64,000 nt of DNA from Gemmatimonas sp. (GCF_031426495.1 NZ_JANPLK010000072.1:1-64000), one strand, 5' to 3'; positions 42,409 through 51,356 are shown, counted from the first letter of the stretch. Made by a program: numbers and translations. The notes: a model not told the origin generated them from the sequence alone.

Positions 42409-43616
42409 ACGCGAATCTCCTGCCTCAGCCGTCGCTCCCATTCTCGCGTATTCCGTTTGAACTCGCGCAACTCAATGTGCGAGTTGTGGGGGTAGCGTGT
42501 GTTAGAGCCGTCGCCACCAAAACCACGAAGAGCGACAAGCCATTTCTCGACGTCACCGTGGGCCACCGGGATGGAAGCACGACGCTTCGGGTCTGGTCCG
42601 ACGCCATGCCCGCCTGGGTTGGCATCGTGCCTGGCACTGCAGTGGAACTCGCGTTGCTGTCGAAAGCAGGTTTCCGCCCTGGAACGTTTGAATGGACTGT
42701 AGAGAGGGTGCAGCTGTTGGCGCGGGATCACCCCGTCTTAGCCGATCAGCTGCCGATGTGCCCCGTGCCGGCTGAAACCCTCGACGCGCGATGGGCCGCA
42801 GTTGTTGGGCGCCTTACGCACGCGGGGAAGACATTGCTGTCGATGGTGCTCGATCATGTTGGCGAGGACGCGTATCTCCGAATGGCGGCCGCTGAGCGAA
42901 TGCACCACGCCTGTGTCGGAGGATTGCGCTGGCACTCCATTGAGGTGGCCGAGGGCGCGCTGGCGCTGGCCTCCGTCTTTGAAGGCGATGGGCCCCCGGC
43001 GTGTCTGGATAACCTCGTTCTCGGCGGCTTGTTGCATGACATCGGCAAACTGCGGGAGATGCAGGTGGACACGGTGGGTATCCGTCGGAGCGTGGAGGGG
43101 CGCTCTCGCTATCACACAACGCTCGGCAGCGAGATCATCGCGGTCGCGTGCGCGCTTGCCCCAGATCGTCTCGAGGCGGCCGGCGTGAGCCCGACGCTCA
43201 TCGCGCACCTTCAACACGTGTGCGAAAGTCATCATCTGCAGAAGGACTGGGGGTCGCCCACCGCACCTCAATCTCGTGAGGCGATGTTCATCCACCTCGC
43301 TGATCAAGCAAGCGCAAAATGGCGACAGATGACCGACGACGCGGCCACTGCGAGTGCAGATGACGGCGGCTGGTGCGGTGCCGCAGATGGTCGCAGGTCA
43401 CCCGTGTGGATTCCGTCTCGTGCACTAAACTTGCCGCCTGTCGGGACGAGCGTCAGGCCCGTTGGGACGGAGTTGGAGCACCGAGCGGAGACTGCATCGC
43501 GTGGCGCGGCGGACGAAGTACCGTCCGCGACTGAGCGGGGCGCCGATGCTGCCGCCCGAAGCGTCTCCGTCGTCGTGCTTCGCGATCACGTGCCATTTCA
43601 TCAACAGGAGGACTGA
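42405..43616 (+). CDS. YhaM-like OB-fold/HD-domain nuclease
   Basis: GTG 42405 overlaps the sigma-like stop by 4 bases. The 403-residue protein has an OB-fold (about residues 20-110, KPFLDVTVGHRDGSTTLRVW) and an HD domain (about 150-310). The metal-binding pattern is intact: MHHACVGGLRWHS, GGLLHDIGKLREM, a later H (YHTTLGSEI), ESHH and HLADQ. YhaM is a 3'-5' exonuclease of Gram-positive bacteria. About 90 residues of low-complexity tail follow. A role in RNA or DNA turnover for the element is inferred. It is a strange partner for a sigma-like protein. Confidence 0.82.
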   Translation: MNANLLPQPSLPFSRIPFELAQLNVRVVGVACVRAVATKTTKSDKPFLDVTVGHRDGSTTLRVWSDAMPAWVGIVPGTAVELALLSKAGFRPGTFEWTVERVQLLARDHPVLADQLPMCPVPAETLDARWAAVVGRLTHAGKTLLSMVLDHVGEDAYLRMAAAERMHHACVGGLRWHSIEVAEGALALASVFEGDGPPACLDNLVLGGLLHDIGKLREMQVDTVGIRRSVEGRSRYHTTLGSEIIAVACALAPDRLEAAGVSPTLIAHLQHVCESHHLQKDWGSPTAPQSREAMFIHLADQASAKWRQMTDDAATASADDGGWCGAADGRRSPVWIPSRALNLPPVGTSVRPVGTELEHRAETASRGAADEVPSATERGADAAARSVSVVVLRDHVPFHQQED

Positions 43617-43617
43617 T

Positions 43618-43938
43618 ATGCTTGATTTGGAACCGCTCAACGTGTGCATCGCCACCGAGCCCCCGGTCGCGCATGCTCTGACGACGCATCAGTGGCAGGT
43701 GGTGCTCGCTGAGAGCGACATCGTGGCATTCATCGTCGCCGTCGGCCTGCTCGCCCGCTCCGCCGCCTACGTGAGAGTGGCAGACGAAGCTGACTCCGCC
43801 GACGAGCTCCCCTTTCACCTCCGTCGAGATCGACTGCGTCTCGTCTCGTCCGCGCTATTCAGGCAACTCGATTCGGAGCGTCGCCGTGAGATCGCGCGGT
43901 GGATGCAACAGCTCTCCGACTGCTCCTCGGAGATGTAA
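43618..43938 (+). CDS. Small unknown protein of the island backbone
   Basis: ATG 43618 with a perfect AGGAGG six bases before, one base after the preceding stop. The 106-residue protein has a hydrophobic helix (ESDIVAFIVAVGLLARSAAYV) and an acidic/Arg-rich second half ending SDCSSEM. No family is recognised. It is the third gene of the sigma-like/HD operon, and the good ribosome site supports it. Confidence 0.65.
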   Translation: MLDLEPLNVCIATEPPVAHALTTHQWQVVLAESDIVAFIVAVGLLARSAAYVRVADEADSADELPFHLRRDRLRLVSSALFRQLDSERRREIARWMQQLSDCSSEM

Positions 43939-44012
43939 GTGAAGTCGCCCGATGATGCTCGCATGCCGCGTCGACGTCGCGTCGACGCGGCCCCCCCTCA
44001 CCCGGAGAGATC

Positions 44013-44492
44013 GTGACGGAGTCGGAAGAACACGGCTTGGATGGTCGCGAGTGTGCGGAAAAGCTCGTCGCGTTGCTGCGTGCACACGGCGGCGGGTTGC
44101 TCTGCCTTCAGCAGCTGCGTCGAACCGCAAACGTCGAAGTGCAGCGCGCTGCCCATCGTCAACTCCGAGAGCAGTTGACACGGCGGCTCTGGGGCGAAGT
44201 CCTCGCTCGGTCGTCGCTCAACGCGGCGTCGGGGTGTCTTCGCGAGAGTGTCGAGCTGGCGCTGCGTTCGATTCTCGTAGGCATGCTTGAAGCGCCTGTC
44301 TGCACGCCGCGTGCGTTCGGGAGATGGCTCGATGATCAGATACTCGACTCCATCGCCGACGCTCTCCAGCGCAGTGGTCCCTGCATGGAGTCACACCAAC
44401 GAAAGACGATATTGTCCGCCCGCGCAATCAGACCGCCCTGCTGTTCGACGCGCCGGCGAGAGCGAGATGGCGACTACACACACGTCGGCTGA
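44013..44492 (+). CDS. Truncated paralogue of the sigma-like protein (copy 2)
   Basis: GTG 44013 follows GGAG. The 159 residues share their layout with the gene at 41770: a charged helix (VQRAAHRQLREQLTRRL) and the CTPRAFGRWLDDQ segment, which matches STPAAFDQWVRQ there. The region-4 part is missing. The last 30 residues (PPCCSTRRRERDGDYTHVG) look out of frame, so a frameshift has probably removed the C-terminus. The two copies imply a duplicated regulator in the same element. Confidence 0.5.
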   Translation: MTESEEHGLDGRECAEKLVALLRAHGGGLLCLQQLRRTANVEVQRAAHRQLREQLTRRLWGEVLARSSLNAASGCLRESVELALRSILVGMLEAPVCTPRAFGRWLDDQILDSIADALQRSGPCMESHQRKTILSARAIRPPCCSTRRRERDGDYTHVG

Positions 44493-44567
44493 TCGCGCTG
44501 CAGCAGCACTGTAGGGCAGAGATACCTGCGAGCCGGTGCTGTCACGTTCGGTATCGTTGCCGACGTC

Positions 44568-45009
44568 TCAGCGCCGGCAGCCAAGCATGCAACGGGCCCA
44601 CCGCACGAGCGCTGGATGATGATCGTCAAGCAGGTCCCACAGTGCCGCGTCGCGAACACGGTCTTCCGAGCTCAGGATTGCCTGCATGGCGCGCCGACAT
44701 CGGTGCGTGCGGCGGCGCCGTGCGTGCTGCGTAACGTGATGGTGGCGGGCGCGGGACCGGCGGATATACGCGAACGTGAGGGCAATTGCCAGTGTCGCTC
44801 CAGCCTCTTCGGGCGTCGCCTGCACATGCGGTGGCTTCCACTTCCAGCGCATCGGTGAAGGAGAGCTCGGCGGCATACTCTGCAACTTGGCGATGGAGCC
44901 GTTGCGCGCCATCGCCAAGGGCCGGATACGCATGCGGAGGGCCGCATGTCAGGCGTAGCCACCAAAGGCTGCGGGCATACTCCTCGCTCAAAGCTCCGGT
45001 AGCGGCCAC
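44568..45009 (-). pseudogene. Probable frameshifted gene downstream of the HTH gene
   Basis: GTG 45009 overlaps the HTH gene's end by 22 bases. The frame reads EEYARSLWWLRLTCGPPHAY and continues to about FTDALEVEATACAG. Protein-like sequence then continues in another frame (ATLAIALTFAYIRRSR, then SSEDRVRDAALWDLLDDHHP). A single frameshift near 44800 would join them into about 145 residues. No family is recognised. The evidence is composition only. Confidence 0.35.
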
Positions 45010-45602
45010 CGACGGTGCCGTTTCAGCGCGCGGAGCGCTACGTCCTCAGGGGGCGCTATCCACGCGTCGTCAGGGCCTTGACGAAACGCCAGGTTGTTCA
45101 ATTGGTAGGTGAGCATCGCAGTAAGGGCTGGCCATGTTGCGAAAAAGTCATCCTCCGAAGGCAACAGAATGAACCGATGAATTCCAAAAGCCACGGGTAT
45201 CGACGTGGTGTTCCATCGCCGGACCACGACCCCATCGATGAGTCGCGGCAAGGTGCCCGTGGACATCCGAAGGCACGCCATTGACACTGCCTCTCGCGTG
45301 AGCCATCCGGGGCATCGCTTCAGCGCCACGCGCATCAGATGTAGAGGGTCCTTTCGCGCAGCGTGAGAGGCACGGTCGCGCCGACAATCATCGTCGGCCC
45401 ACCGTCGGCCACCGGTGCCGTGTCGATCCCAGCGGATGTCCGTATCCCCGCGTTCGGCATTCCGCTTCCACTTGAGCACCGCCACGTGGCTGCACCCCAG
45501 AGCGCTCGCCACCGCCCGCGACGGCCACCCGTCGGCTAGCAGCGTCAGGCCGTCATTGCGTCGCTTCCTCATCTTGTCCGGGCTCATCTCGGGTCGCGCC
45601 AT
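44988..45602 (-). CDS. Helix-turn-helix protein of unknown role
   Basis: A 204-residue protein. Residues 10-60 form a homeodomain-like HTH (MRKRRNDGLTLLADGWPSRAVASALGCSHVAVLKWKR is the span from about 11 to 48, here described by its core GCSHVAVLKW) followed by an RHGTGG segment, as in the DNA-binding part of IS630-type transposases. No DDE catalytic region follows. Instead there is a unique domain (CPGWLTREAVSMACLRM; TSIPVAFGIHRFILLP). It could be a domesticated transposase N-terminus or an element regulator. Confidence 0.55.
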   Translation of the reverse strand: MARPEMSPDKMRKRRNDGLTLLADGWPSRAVASALGCSHVAVLKWKRNAERGDTDIRWDRHGTGGRRWADDDCRRDRASHAARKDPLHLMRVALKRCPGWLTREAVSMACLRMSTGTLPRLIDGVVVRRWNTTSIPVAFGIHRFILLPSEDDFFATWPALTAMLTYQLNNLAFRQGPDDAWIAPPEDVALRALKRHRRWPLPEL

Positions 45603-45962
45603 CCAGAAAGTCTACGTCGCAGCGCGGTAACTTGTAAAGCGTGCAATAGAGGGGTCGTACGCTGCCCCAATGAAGCAAAACATTGACTCCAACGCTGCCT
45701 CGCGAGCGACCGCCACGGCCCGCTTTCCAGAGGTGGTCGACGCGCCACGCGGTGCGGCTACGCGGCCACACAGCGCGCTCTCTCGCACTGCCAATCCGGC
45801 GTTGGAAACTCGCTCAACGCACGCCACGCGATGCGGCCGCTGTGGCGGCTGCCGTCATCCAGGCTCTCACATCAATGGCGCGCGCACGCGGTGCGTCCGA
45901 TGGGGCCGGTCCTCGTGACGCGCGGACTGAGGCGCCACCCCCGCTTGGACGCGTCGACGCTG
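45603..45962. other. Intergenic region between the HTH and excisionase genes
   Basis: About 360 bases, the divergent upstream region of both genes. Frames here are short. One around 45683 has an alanine-rich stretch (DAAAVAAAVIQALTSMARAR) that could be part of a gene, but no start or homologue is evident. Confidence 0.4.
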
Positions 45963-46172
45963 ATGCTGCGCAGCGACGACGTCATGCTCACCAAAACGGA
46001 ACTGGCCACCCGCCTGCTCGTGTCGACGAAGACCATCGAACGCTCGTGCTGTCCGTACCTGCAGCACGAACAACGAAAAGGCGCAACCGGCAAGCGGTTT
46101 CGTCGACGCTACGTCGAGCGCATCGCCTTGACGTTCTTCTCCGCGCGGATCGTGGATCCGCGTCCCATCTAA
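45963..46172 (+). CDS. Excisionase-like small DNA-binding protein
   Basis: About 70 residues from ATG 45963 (ATG 45984 is also possible). It has a winged-helix/MerR-like motif TKTELATRLLVSTKTIERS followed by a basic segment (HEQRKGATGKRFRRRYVERIA) as in AlpA/excisionase proteins. It ends 19 bases before the integrase start, the usual place of an excisionase that directs the integrase towards removal of the element. Confidence 0.65.
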   Translation: MLRSDDVMLTKTELATRLLVSTKTIERSCCPYLQHEQRKGATGKRFRRRYVERIALTFFSARIVDPRPI

Positions 46173-46191
46173 CCGTTCACGGGACAGCCGC

Positions 46192-47679
46192 ATGACAAAA
46201 AGTACAAACCCGCAGGAGACTCGCGCCCCTCGTGGTGTGGACCAGCCCACGTATACCGAGGCGCGTGGTCGGCATTGGGAGATCTGGCTCAAGGTTGCTA
46301 CCTCTGGACCACGGCGGCGCGTGAAGACGTGGATCGAGGTTCGACACGACGGTGCCGGTGGCTCCCTCGTGGGGGGCGCCGAAGCTCGCGCGGTTCACGA
46401 CGAGGTGTCGAAGCTTTGGAACTCGCGCTCGCCGCGTTGGGAGATCCTGCAGCACGTCGCACGGCCCGGGGCCGTTCTTACCTTGCAGGCGCTCTACGAC
46501 ACGCTCATCGACGAAGGTTTGGCTGGCGCCGATGCGCTGATGGATCGCTGTCGCGCCGATCATGAAGCCGACCGCGCTGTCGACGATGCGATGTCGGACG
46601 CGTCCGCACGCGTGACAGAACGCGACCTCATTCCGCTCGCGGAAGAATGGGAGCTGTCGTCGATGGATCGACAAGATGGGTTTGGCAGCATCACTGCTCG
46701 GACACGGACGCAAATGGTCTCGCGCATCATGCGCCTCCTGTCGCCCGAGACACTCGCGTGGCGCCAGGCGCGTTCACTGGCATATCGCGACCGGCGAACG
46801 CCGCCGTGCCGTCCGGACGTGCCGCCGTTTCCGGTGTCCGCGTTCAGCACGGAGCGCATCCGGCAGCATCTGCTCGACTCCTATACCCTCGAGCCGACCG
46901 AGCAGCAGGCGGAGCTCCTCTCGGATGCAGACCCGACGATAAGGACCCTTACGGCTAACGCCCTCAAGGGTCAGGGTGACGGCGCCGTGGCGGCATACAA
47001 TGCGCTGCGCGTGTTCACCCGCTGGCTGATTGCGCGCGAAGTGCTCACCATGGATCCGCTGAGTGCACTCAAGCGCCCACGCGCCTCACAGAGCAAGATC
47101 ACCAAGCTCGAGTGCACCGCGGACATCGAATTGCTGGCGTCGCGGTTGTCGAAACCCTTCGACGATGTCTGGCGCGTCATGTGCGGGACCGGTTTCGAGC
47201 CGACGGTCGCATTGACCTTGCGTGTCGCCGATGTCGATGGAAAGTCGCAGGAGAGCATTGGGAACGGGACGAAGAACCGCCTGCGTGTGCGGCGCGCCGA
47301 GGCGTCACCGCACGCGGGCAACGCACTCTTCAGGGCGGTGACGGCGGCCAAGCAAGAGGGACGCGCTGCGGTGTGGCCGTCGGCGACTGAACACGGAATC
47401 GGTGTGACGCGGTTTTCGCTCGCCAAGGCCGTCTCAGCGGCCGCAGGCGCACTCGTAAGCGAAGGACATGCGCAGTTCGAGGGTCTTACGCCGTACTCGG
47501 GGCGACACACCTTCTGTGTGATGGCCCTTCAGGGGGGCGCCACGATGCAGGACGTCGCCAACCAGCTGGGGCATAAGGACACCACGATGGTGATGCGACT
47601 CTACGGCGTCTGGGAGCCGCGGCAGGGCCGGATCCGCGCTGCCCTCGCGGCGCACGACACCACCACGGAGGCGGAATGA
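46192..47679 (+). CDS. int: Tyrosine recombinase (integrase) of island B
   Basis: A 495-residue phage-type integrase with a long N-terminal DNA-binding part, a core-binding domain (about 220-300), and a catalytic domain. Box II is PYSGRHTFCVMAL (Arg438; His replaced by Tyr at the first position), then NQLGHKDTTMVMRLYG with Tyr471, 33 residues later. Box I reads CGTGFEPTVALTLRVAD: Glu336 stands where the first catalytic arginine should be. The gene lies directly before tRNA-Thr, the attachment site, and behind a small excisionase-like gene. Confidence 0.9.
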   Translation: MTKSTNPQETRAPRGVDQPTYTEARGRHWEIWLKVATSGPRRRVKTWIEVRHDGAGGSLVGGAEARAVHDEVSKLWNSRSPRWEILQHVARPGAVLTLQALYDTLIDEGLAGADALMDRCRADHEADRAVDDAMSDASARVTERDLIPLAEEWELSSMDRQDGFGSITARTRTQMVSRIMRLLSPETLAWRQARSLAYRDRRTPPCRPDVPPFPVSAFSTERIRQHLLDSYTLEPTEQQAELLSDADPTIRTLTANALKGQGDGAVAAYNALRVFTRWLIAREVLTMDPLSALKRPRASQSKITKLECTADIELLASRLSKPFDDVWRVMCGTGFEPTVALTLRVADVDGKSQESIGNGTKNRLRVRRAEASPHAGNALFRAVTAAKQEGRAAVWPSATEHGIGVTRFSLAKAVSAAAGALVSEGHAQFEGLTPYSGRHTFCVMALQGGATMQDVANQLGHKDTTMVMRLYGVWEPRQGRIRAALAAHDTTTEAE

Positions 47680-47765
47680 CGTCTGCGCTGTCGACTTTGT
47701 CTCGGGGGTTGCCTGCGCTCGAAAGAACGTCTAGGCTTCCCTCGTGCGCTGTTGATACGCCGGCG

Positions 47766-47786
47766 GCATTTCCAAGGCATTTCCAA
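47766..47786 (+). repeat. Right copy of the island-end repeat (doubled GGCATTTCCAA)
   Basis: Identical to 15051-15071 and in the same orientation. It sits 62 bases before the tRNA-Thr. Probable arm-type integrase site. Confidence 0.7.
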
Positions 47787-47848
47787 CGCGCTTTTGGACG
47801 CCGGCAGAATGGCCCCAAAACGTCGTAAGTCGTTGCAGGATATAGGTC

Positions 47849-47921
47849 GCTCACATAGCTCAGTCGGCAGAGCACATCCTTGGTAAGGATGAGGTCACCG
47901 GTTCGATCCCGGTTGTGAGCT
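47849..47921 (+). tRNA. tRNA-Thr(GGT)
   Basis: A complete cloverleaf of 73 bases. The acceptor GCTCACA (47849-47855) pairs with TGTGAGC (47914-47920), discriminator T. The anticodon stem CATCC/GGATG encloses TTGGTAA, anticodon GGT. The T-arm is CCGGTTCGATCCCGG. CCA is not encoded. The first 43 bases also occur at 14852, so this gene is the attachment site of the island. It is followed by a strong terminator. Confidence 0.97.
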
Positions 47922-47930
47922 CTTTCCGGT

Positions 47931-47961
47931 AACCCCGTAAACCGTTCTGGTTTACGGGGTT
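47931..47961 (+). terminator. Terminator of tRNA-Thr
   Basis: AACCCCGTAAACC (47931-47943) pairs perfectly with GGTTTACGGGGTT (47949-47961) around GTTCT, followed by ATTGGTTTT. Confidence 0.9.
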
Positions 47962-48079
47962 ATTGGTTTTGGACGTACTCGGGGCTCCCTGCGATTTGCT
48001 TCCGCTCCCCTCTACAGGGACCGGAATCTGCTGCTAAATCGTCGGATCAGCGCGGGGTCAGGCTGCGCCGGCCGCGCCA

Positions 48080-49579
48080 CTACGTCATCGTGAAGAAGAA
48101 CGTGGCGCCGTGCCCCGTCGCGCCTTCGGCCCAGATGCGGCCGCCGTGGCGCTCGATGATGCGTTGCACGGCGGCGAGGCCCACGCCTGTACCGTCGAAC
48201 TCGTTCGGCGCGTGAAGCCGCTGGAACGGCGCAAAGAGGCGATGCGCCTGTGTCATGTCGAAGCCAGCGCCGTTATCGCGCACGAAGAAGACGTCTCGAC
48301 CATCGACGGCCATCGTGCCGATCTCGATGCGTGCGTGCGCAGCCCGCGCTGAGTATTTCCACGCGTTGCCGATCAGGTTTTCCATGGCGGCGCGCATCAG
48401 GCTGGCATCGACATTACAGCGCAGGCCGGGCGCGACCTCGACCGTCACCTGGCGATCTGGGGACGCGAGACGCAGATTCGCCACGATCTCCTCGCACAGC
48501 GGCGACAGGTCGATCTCGGCGCGTTCGAGGGGCGCATTGCCCACCTGCGCAAGCGCCAGCAAGTCGCTGACGAGCTGGGTCATGTACGACACTGAGCGCT
48601 GGATGCGGGCCAGGCTGTCCACGACTGGCTGCGGCAGATCGTCGCCCACGGACTTCGAGATGACCGCGCAGTTCAGCGAGATCACCGAGAGGGGCGCGCG
48701 CAGGTCGTGGCTCACGGTGGCGTTGAAGGCCTCGACGTCATGCAACGAAGCTTCAATGGTACGGGTACGCTCGGCCACGCGGAGTTCGAGCGCGGCGTTG
48801 AGCTGCCGCACTTCCTCCTCGGCGAGCTTCCGGTCCGTGATGTCCTGACAGACGCCGACAAGGCGCGTAAGGGCGCCGTCGTCGTCGAGCACGGGATGCG
48901 CCCACGTGTGCAGATACCGCAGCGATCCATCGGGGCGGAAGATCCGCTCGTCGTGCGAGTACGGCACGTGCTCGTGGAAGACCCGGTTGGTCGCGTCGAT
49001 CACCCGCTGCCGATCGTCCGGGTGCACCATGGCGAGGTAGGCGTCATAGCTTGGCGTGTAGTGCGCGCGCGTCATCCCGTAGATCTGGTAGAGCTCGTCC
49101 GACCACTCGGCGGTCGGCTCGCGGATGTCCCATTCCCACGTGCCCAGGTGCGCCACGCCCTGGGTATCGACCATCAGCTGTTCGCTGCGCCGGAGGCGGA
49201 GCTCGGCGCGCTTGAGCGCCGTGATGTCAGCGCCGATGCAGAGATAGCCCGTGATGGCGTCGCCCTCGCGCAGCGGCGAAGCCGTGTAGGTCGCCCACGC
49301 CCGCACGCCGCTTGCACCAAGCTCACCGGCGTCAAAGGTGGCGGCCACTCCACTGGCGAGGACCTGCGCCGAAAGGGCGACGAGGTGCCCGCGCGTCTCA
49401 CCAGCGAAGAGCCCGGCGGCCGACGCGCCCACCGTGGCCGCTTCGCCCCAGCGCGCGCGGCCTGCGGCATTGACGTAGATGATGCGGCCGTCGGCGCCCG
49501 CGGCGTACACCTGGTTCGGACTCGAGTCGAGCGCCCACGTGAGCGCGGCAGTCCTGGAAGCGGAAGGCGGCGAGCTCAT
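48080..49579 (-). CDS. PAS-domain sensor histidine kinase
   Basis: ATG 49579 gives 499 residues with no membrane segment. Two PAS domains come first: about residues 10-125 (SSPNQVYAAGADGRIIYVNA...) and 140-255, the second ending in a PAC motif (DDGALTRLVGVCQDITDRK). A coiled coil (EEEVRQLNAALELRVAERTR) leads into the HisKA domain with the phospho-acceptor His in ATVSHDLRAPLSVI. The HATPase domain has N- and G-boxes (ENLIGNAWKY, DNGAGFDM, GTGVGLAAV). No response regulator is adjacent, so it is an orphan kinase; the ligand is unknown. The gene is outside the island, 100 bases from the tRNA terminator. Confidence 0.92.
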   Translation of the reverse strand: MSSPPSASRTAALTWALDSSPNQVYAAGADGRIIYVNAAGRARWGEAATVGASAAGLFAGETRGHLVALSAQVLASGVAATFDAGELGASGVRAWATYTASPLREGDAITGYLCIGADITALKRAELRLRRSEQLMVDTQGVAHLGTWEWDIREPTAEWSDELYQIYGMTRAHYTPSYDAYLAMVHPDDRQRVIDATNRVFHEHVPYSHDERIFRPDGSLRYLHTWAHPVLDDDGALTRLVGVCQDITDRKLAEEEVRQLNAALELRVAERTRTIEASLHDVEAFNATVSHDLRAPLSVISLNCAVISKSVGDDLPQPVVDSLARIQRSVSYMTQLVSDLLALAQVGNAPLERAEIDLSPLCEEIVANLRLASPDRQVTVEVAPGLRCNVDASLMRAAMENLIGNAWKYSARAAHARIEIGTMAVDGRDVFFVRDNGAGFDMTQAHRLFAPFQRLHAPNEFDGTGVGLAAVQRIIERHGGRIWAEGATGHGATFFFTMT

Positions 49580-50193
49580 GGCAAAGGTTGGGACGAGGGA
49601 TGCAGGGAAATTGGGAGGGACATGATGTCGAAGCACTCGGCACGCGGCGTGCCTGGCGAGGCGGCTGCCGCAAGATCCCGTTACTGCCGTGGTGTCTGCA
49701 AGTGTACTCGGGATAGGAAACTCGACCGGGGTGGTTGAGCATACACCGCGGTCGCTGGCCTCGTGAGCGGCGGCGCGTCGGCGTCGGCGTCGGCGCACGT
49801 GCGGGGGCGCGTGACGCCCATCGGCGACCTCGCCGAGCCAGGCTTGTTCCGCCTCGACTTGGCGGATGGTGAGGCTCACGACGAGCACCTGGTTAATAGG
49901 ACTATTCGTCTCGGAGAGCACGGCCCGGTGCCGCCGCGGGCGAGCGCATGTGGCTCGGCGTCACCAAAATTCGCCCCGAAGCGACATTGCGGATTTCCAA
50001 TCGATTGCCAGCGACGCTCGTAACCGCACGCTCCCGCCGCCCGCGCTGGTCAGCGGCACTCCATGCGCACAAGGCGAAGCAGTCGGTGGCGCGGGGCTAT
50101 TGGGCCGGCCACTCCTGTGGTTCGAGTGGTTCGAGCGTCCATTCGGTGGTGAGGCGCATCGCGTTTGTGCTTCTGCGCGAGCTCACGCAAGCG
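49580..50193. other. Intergenic stretch without supported genes
   Basis: About 600 bases between the kinase start and the 3' end of the beta-lactamase-fold gene. It has only GC-driven short frames. The kinase promoter should lie at its left edge. Confidence 0.45.
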
Positions 50194-51356
50194 TCAGCGA
50201 GCGCGACAGTGCAAGGAAGTGATGGCGGCCACTGAATCAACCCAGTCAAAACCGTCGTCGATCAAACGCGCCTCATCAGACGCATTCACCTGCATGGCGA
50301 CGCTCACACCTAGCTTCTCGTACCACCGGACCCAACTCACATACCCCGGCATGAAACCGCTATGACCGTACGCGGATCCCAGCGATGTCGAGTCTACATG
50401 CACGCCCATACCGCGCCACTGGTGTACCTCTGCGGCAACGCCGTTGGGTTTGGCGATCGCTATGATCCACAACGAATCCGGGAAAATCCGACCACGCCTG
50501 AACGCGGTCATAAAATTCGCCAAATCCGTTGGCGTGGACGCAAACCCACCGCCGCCCCATTCAAATTGCGGATTGTAAATCAGTGCGCCGTTGCTCATCA
50601 TCGCGTCCTGTCCGAACATGCTGCGTTCACCGTCATATCCCACCACAAGACGCTCAATCTTCGTGGATACCGATTGCGCGGTCGCATACAATTGCAACGG
50701 CGTGAGTATCTCCTGCTGAATGGCCGCGTACGCTCCCAACGGTTCAATCGCGTCCAGCACCATCGCCAACACGACATAATTCAGATCGCTATACCTGAAC
50801 GTGCCCGTATCGGGGCAACAGGTGCATGCCGCCGGATCACATCGAGCCAATCATTCGTCTGTCGTTCCCGCGCTGGTTCGCGAATGAGGGCGTCCATAAA
50901 CGGCCGATCGTACTCGCCAATGCCACCGGTGTGTTTGAGCAGCATGCGCGGGGTAATCCACGCGAATGCTGCGATCCCTGAAGCCGGGAGAAACGTTGCG
51001 ACAGGGGCATCCAGCGACAATCGTCCATTGCCAGCGTCCCGCAGCGCTAAACCGGCAAAGAACATTTTACCAACGCTGCCGGCCAAGAACCGATCAGACG
51101 ATGTCAGCGAGTCTCCACTGGCAAGTGATCGCACCCCGTGAACCGCGGTGACTGCACCGGGAAACATTCCCGGCGCGACAATCGCCACGCTGATTCCCGG
51201 CACCGGATTCCGTGCATGCATGCGTTGAACCAACGCCTTGGTACGTTCATTGAGTTGTGCGGTATCGCAGGAGGGTCTATGGCAGGCCGTCGTACCCAAC
51301 AGGATCGCCGCGAACACCGGCGTCAGGGAAATGCGATCACCGCAGCCACGAATCAT
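50194..51356 (-). pseudogene. Beta-lactamase-fold serine hydrolase with one frameshift
   Basis: ATG 51356 starts a lipoprotein signal (VFAAILLGTTACHRP). All class C motifs can be seen: SxxK in AGSVGKMFFA, YxN in YSDLNYV and HxG in GHSGFMPGY. The first half and second half are in different frames, and joining them as APVAP-DTGTFRYSD needs one extra base at the GGGG run 50812-50815 (CCCC on the coding strand). It is either a recent frameshift or a sequencing error in a homopolymer. The intact protein would be about 387 residues, an exported esterase or peptidase-like enzyme. Confidence 0.85.

Larger units (their letters stand above)
14852..47848. mobile_element. Genomic island B, integrated at tRNA-Thr(GGT)
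   Basis: A 33-kb segment between a 43-base direct repeat (14852-14894; 47849-47891). It has an integrase and a small excisionase-like protein at the right end, next to the complete tRNA. Short repeats of GGCATTTCCAA lie inside both ends. Cargo is iron and heavy-metal genes, a defence block and an element backbone. Because the repeat is the 5' half of the tRNA, the element appears to carry the tRNA 5' half and its upstream region, so the present tRNA-Thr would be a hybrid of element 5' and chromosomal 3' sequence. There are no conjugation genes. Confidence 0.75.

Noticed and set aside
44988..45602. A complete insertion-sequence transposase
   Set aside because: Only an IS630-like HTH is seen; no DDE catalytic region and no terminal inverted repeats.
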